Below, piece after piece: positions 4,216 through 7,114 of a stretch of 7,114 nt of DNA. The stretch lies in assembly GCA_026982145.1 (NCBI GenBank), contig JALSHQ010000005.1, forward strand, positions 1-7,114. Direction: 5' to 3'. Below the pieces are notes generated by a model. It saw nothing but the letters and a program-made list of their open reading frames with translations, was not told the origin of the DNA and ran no database searches. Source of the DNA: Gammaproteobacteria bacterium (GTDB lineage: Bacteria; Pseudomonadota; Gammaproteobacteria; SZUA-140). Position 1 is the first letter of the stretch, and the number at the start of each line of letters is the position of its first letter. The translations under genes and the position numbers were made by a program.

Positions 4216-7114
4216 GCTTTTTGGTTAGTATCGACAGCGTCAGCTTCTATCTCTTGCCTCATCGCTTCTGCCGCTTCTTGCTGCGCAGTTTTAAGCTCTT
4301 CGAGTAATTTTTTGGCGCTCTCAAGGTGGCCGTCTTTGGCCAGCGCTTCCATCTTAAGCGAGGCGTTAATCAACTGAACGGCTCCAAACTGCCCACTGGC
4401 CCCTTTAATAGAGTGTGCGACGAGTTCGAGTGTTTCGAGGTCGCCCTGTTGGATCGCCTCTTCGGCGCGCTTAACATTTTCAAGCGAATTTTGCGTATGC
4501 TGCTCGATGATCTGAGGGAACTTGTCGCCAAAGATCTCTTTGAGTTGGTTAAATGGGGTCAGATCCAGAATCTCTAAATTCATATTAACATCCTCTCTCT
4601 GGCGCTCATGCGCTTGCATGTTGTCGACCATTTCGACTTTATGCTCAAGCCATTTTATTAATATTTTTTCAAGTGACTCTGGGCTGACCGGTTTTGAGAT
4701 GTAGTCATCCATACCTGCTTGCAGGCATTTGTCTCGATCAGACTTCATGGCATTGGCAGTGAATGCAATAATCGGAATTTTTGGGTATTCCGGGGTGTTT
4801 ATTTTTAGTTTCCGGATCTCTGTGGTCGCTTCAAAGCCGTCCATTTCCGGCATTAGGCAGTCCATAAAGATCAAGTCAAAATCACGCTGTTTTGTGAGCG
4901 TAACGGCTTCCAGCCCGTTGCCTGCGGGCGTTACCGTGCAGCCGTAACCCTCGAGCAGCTCGGTGGCAACGCTGAGGTTTATCGGGTTATCTTCAACGAG
5001 CAGAATCTGCGCATTGGAAAGCACGGGTTTTTTACGTTGCCCCGATTTTTCTGCCCTAAGGGTGTGACGTGTCACGAGCGGGATTTCACTCTTCTGCTGT
5101 TTGGCTTGTAGGATGTAAGTGAGCATCTGAGCAATTTCTGAAGGGTGGGTGGGTTTTGTTAAATAGCCATCAAACCCGAGTGATTTTAGGTGAGCTCCCT
5201 CCCCTTTTCTGGGTGATGATGTGACAAATAGCATGATGCCGCTATTGAGGAGTTTTTGGTTTACGACTTTGGTGGCGAGCTCTTCACCGTCCATCTCAAC
5301 CATGAGGTAATCAATGATTAATATATCGAAAGGGTCTTGGTTTTCGATGGCTGATTGGAGGCTTTTGATGGCACTGCTGCCAGAGGCAACACTAACAACA
5401 TCACGCATCTGTGAAGTTGATAGTTGCTCCTCAAATATAGTGCGTGCAGTGTCGCAGTCATCGACGATTAAAGCTTTCATCCCTTTTAAATTATTTTGAT
5501 TGTCAGTGGACGAGGTTTCTTGGGGCGGCGCAGGGTCGACGTTTAGTTTTATGGTGAAACTAAAAGTTGAACCACTGTTCTTCTCACTTGTGACTTGAAT
5601 GTCACCCTGCATCATATTGCAGAGCTGTTTACAGATGGCGAGCCCTAAACCTGTGCCCCCATATTTGCGGGTGGTTGAGCTGTCTTCCTGATTGAACTTA
5701 CTGAATATGTGCGACAGCTTATCTTGCGCAATGCCAATGCCGGAATCTTTCACCGATATTGTGAAGGCGGCCACGCTAGAAGTTGCATCATGGTTGGGGG
5801 CAGGCTCAATCGTTAGCAGAATGTTTCCTTGCGGTGTAAATTTAACGGCATTACTCAGCAGGTTAAGCAATATTTGGCGCACGCGCCCGGGGTCGCCGAT
5901 AACAAATTGAGGGGTGCCCGGTTTGTAACGCAGTAACATCTCTACCCCTTTTTCGCTACATTTTAGCGCCATTAATTCGGCAACATCTTTGCAAATCGAG
6001 AGCAAATCAAAAGGTACCTCTTCGAGTGTTAGCTTGCCCGCTTCAATTTTTGAAAAATCTAGAATGTCATTGATGATGGTGAGCAGTGCATCCGCTGAGC
6101 TGATGGTTGCATTAACGTAACTGCGCTGTTTTGAGGTGAGGTCCGTCTCCAGTAACAGGCCAGACATGCCAATAATGCCGTTCATCGGGGTGCGAATTTC
6201 GTGGCTCATGTTCGCTAGGAATTCAGATTTTTGCTGCGTTGCCGCTTCAGCATGCTCTTTTGCTTCGGTGAGTTCACGTTCAATTTGTTTGCGTTTGCTG
6301 ATGTCGGTACGAATTGCGATATAGCTTTCGGGGTTTTTTTCCTCATCCATGAAAGGGACGATGGTGGTATCAACCCAATAGAGTTGACCATCTTTTCTGC
6401 GATTGCAGATTTCACCATGCCAGACTTTTCCTGACGATATGGTTTGATACATGTCACGAAAAAACTCAGCATCATGGTGGCCAGAATTGAGCATTCGGTG
6501 GTTTTCTCCGAGTAGCTCTCTGCGACTATAACCGGTGATTTCAGAGAATTTATCATTGATGAAGTTAATGGTGCCGGTGACATCAGTAATGGCGACGATG
6601 GCGTGCTGGTCGAGCGCAAATTTCTGCTCCTCGAGGTCGATGAGCGCTTCCTGTATTTCAAGGCTATTTTGCTCTATTACGAGGTCATGCTCTAGGCGCG
6701 AGAGGCTCATGGAATTCAAGGCATCTGCAAGAATGCCTATCTCATTATTGCAATTGACCGCGACATGGTGGTCAAGGTGACCTGCTGATATTGCTTTGCT
6801 TGCATTGACCAGCTCGATGATGGGGCGTGTAATGCGCCGAGCCAAATAGAGTGCCATAGCCATTATCGCAATGCTGGTCAGCAGGAAAATCAACAGTATT
6901 ATTAGACCTAATTGATGGGCGGGTGCCAGTGCCTCATGCTGATTTATTTCACTGATGAGTAGCCAGTTTACCCCAGGAATTTCGACTGTGTGATGCACGC
7001 CGATAACCGTTTTTCCATTGGGGCCTAAATAGGTAAGTGCGGCATTGCCTTTGTTACCGTGATCGATACTCGGGCTGTGGCTGTCATTGATTTTCTGCCA
7101 ACGTTCAATTTGTG
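4212..7114 (-). CDS. Hybrid sensor histidine kinase: TM-HAMP-PAS-HisKA-HATPase-REC-REC-Hpt (5' end outside window)
   Basis: This is an inner-membrane phosphorelay kinase with an unknown signal. The frame is open through the right edge, so the N-terminus is missing. The GTG at 6998 is internal, because the 38 codons before it read like the end of a periplasmic Cache-type sensor (LTYLGPNGKTVIGV, then HHTVEIPGVNWLLISEI). Counting residues from 6998: TM helix 31-53, HAMP about 54-107, coiled coil and PAS/PAC about 128-238, HisKA with phospho-acceptor His266 (SHEIRTP, 6201-6203), and HATPase with N379/N383, DSGIG 418-422 and GGTGLGL 447-453. REC1 has D513/D514, phospho-acceptor Asp563 (5310-5312), Thr593 and Lys615. 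REC2 has E669/D670, Asp713 (4860-4862), Thr747 and Lys769. Hpt has His862 in AHSIKGASG (4413-4415). Every relay residue is present, so a His-Asp-His relay to a separate response regulator is expected. No regulator lies in the window. The layout resembles BarA/TorS-type kinases but has an extra PAS and a second REC, so no symbol is given. Confidence 0.96.
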   Translation of the reverse strand, partial: QIERWQKINDSHSPSIDHGNKGNAALTYLGPNGKTVIGVHHTVEIPGVNWLLISEINQHEALAPAHQLGLIILLIFLLTSIAIMAMALYLARRITRPIIELVNASKAISAGHLDHHVAVNCNNEIGILADALNSMSLSRLEHDLVIEQNSLEIQEALIDLEEQKFALDQHAIVAITDVTGTINFINDKFSEITGYSRRELLGENHRMLNSGHHDAEFFRDMYQTISSGKVWHGEICNRRKDGQLYWVDTTIVPFMDEEKNPESYIAIRTDISKRKQIERELTEAKEHAEAATQQKSEFLANMSHEIRTPMNGIIGMSGLLLETDLTSKQRSYVNATISSADALLTIINDILDFSKIEAGKLTLEEVPFDLLSICKDVAELMALKCSEKGVEMLLRYKPGTPQFVIGDPGRVRQILLNLLSNAVKFTPQGNILLTIEPAPNHDATSSVAAFTISVKDSGIGIAQDKLSHIFSKFNQEDSSTTRKYGGTGLGLAICKQLCNMMQGDIQVTSEKNSGSTFSFTIKLNVDPAPPQETSSTDNQNNLKGMKALIVDDCDTARTIFEEQLSTSQMRDVVSVASGSSAIKSLQSAIENQDPFDILIIDYLMVEMDGEELATKVVNQKLLNSGIMLFVTSSPRKGEGAHLKSLGFDGYLTKPTHPSEIAQMLTYILQAKQQKSEIPLVTRHTLRAEKSGQRKKPVLSNAQILLVEDNPINLSVATELLEGYGCTVTPAGNGLEAVTLTKQRDFDLIFMDCLMPEMDGFEATTEIRKLKINTPEYPKIPIIAFTANAMKSDRDKCLQAGMDDYISKPVSPESLEKILIKWLEHKVEMVDNMQAHERQREDVNMNLEILDLTPFNQLKEIFGDKFPQIIEQHTQNSLENVKRAEEAIQQGDLETLELVAHSIKGASGQFGAVQLINASLKMEALAKDGHLESAKKLLEELKTAQQEAAEAMRQEIEADAVDTNQKA

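Noticed and set aside
6215..6661. 148-codon minus-strand open frame inside the kinase gene
   Set aside because: It is a different frame across the conserved PAS and HisKA coding region, Ser/Lys-rich and without domain character.

Overview
The window looks like a chromosomal segment of a gammaproteobacterium, probably a marine or environmental member of the Pseudomonadales/Cellvibrionales. The evidence is the gene order (tail of an AsmA-like gene, mutY, yggX, then a tRNA-Phe gene), which resembles the order I recall from Pseudomonas, and the close match of MutY and YggX to enterobacterial and pseudomonad proteins. A genus cannot be assigned from sequence reading alone.

Layout. Positions 3-41 hold the last codons of an upstream gene, probably asmA-like. 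mutY (48-1109) and yggX (1153-1425) follow on the plus strand, probably as one transcription unit. Facing them on the minus strand is a lipoprotein with a formylglycine-generating-enzyme (SUMF1) fold that lacks the catalytic cysteines (1517-2506). A strong stable-RNA-type promoter (2581-2609) drives a complete tRNA-Phe(GAA) gene with encoded CCA (2669-2744), followed by a hairpin terminator.

The stretch 2745-3693 is AT-rich and contains no convincing intact gene. It holds two abutting remnants. One is the 3' end of an unrecognised minus-strand gene (2910 to about 3068). The other is a plus-strand fragment (about 3069 to 3692) with a conserved N-terminal domain and a Cys/His 'C-x2-C ... C ... 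AHSIQ' motif, whose recognisable part ends abruptly near 3540. Position beside a tRNA 3' end and low GC suggest a decayed mobile island or cassette remnant, but no integrase and no attR copy were found.

The right part returns to normal genes. A secreted conserved hypothetical protein with a D-x-NGDGK-x-D motif (3694-4215) converges, with a 4-base stop-codon overlap, on a large hybrid sensor histidine kinase (4212 to beyond 7114, minus strand). Its 5' end lies outside the window. Its domains are the end of a periplasmic sensor, a TM helix, HAMP, PAS, HisKA, HATPase, two receiver domains and Hpt, and all phosphorelay residues are present.

Functionally, mutY and yggX fit together as oxidative-damage defence: repair of 8-oxoG:A mispairs, and protection of Fe-S clusters, one of which MutY carries. 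The other genes show no evident shared pathway. I do not see a clear new multi-gene system. The items most worth follow-up are the cysteine-less FGE-like lipoprotein and the remnant region behind tRNA-Phe.
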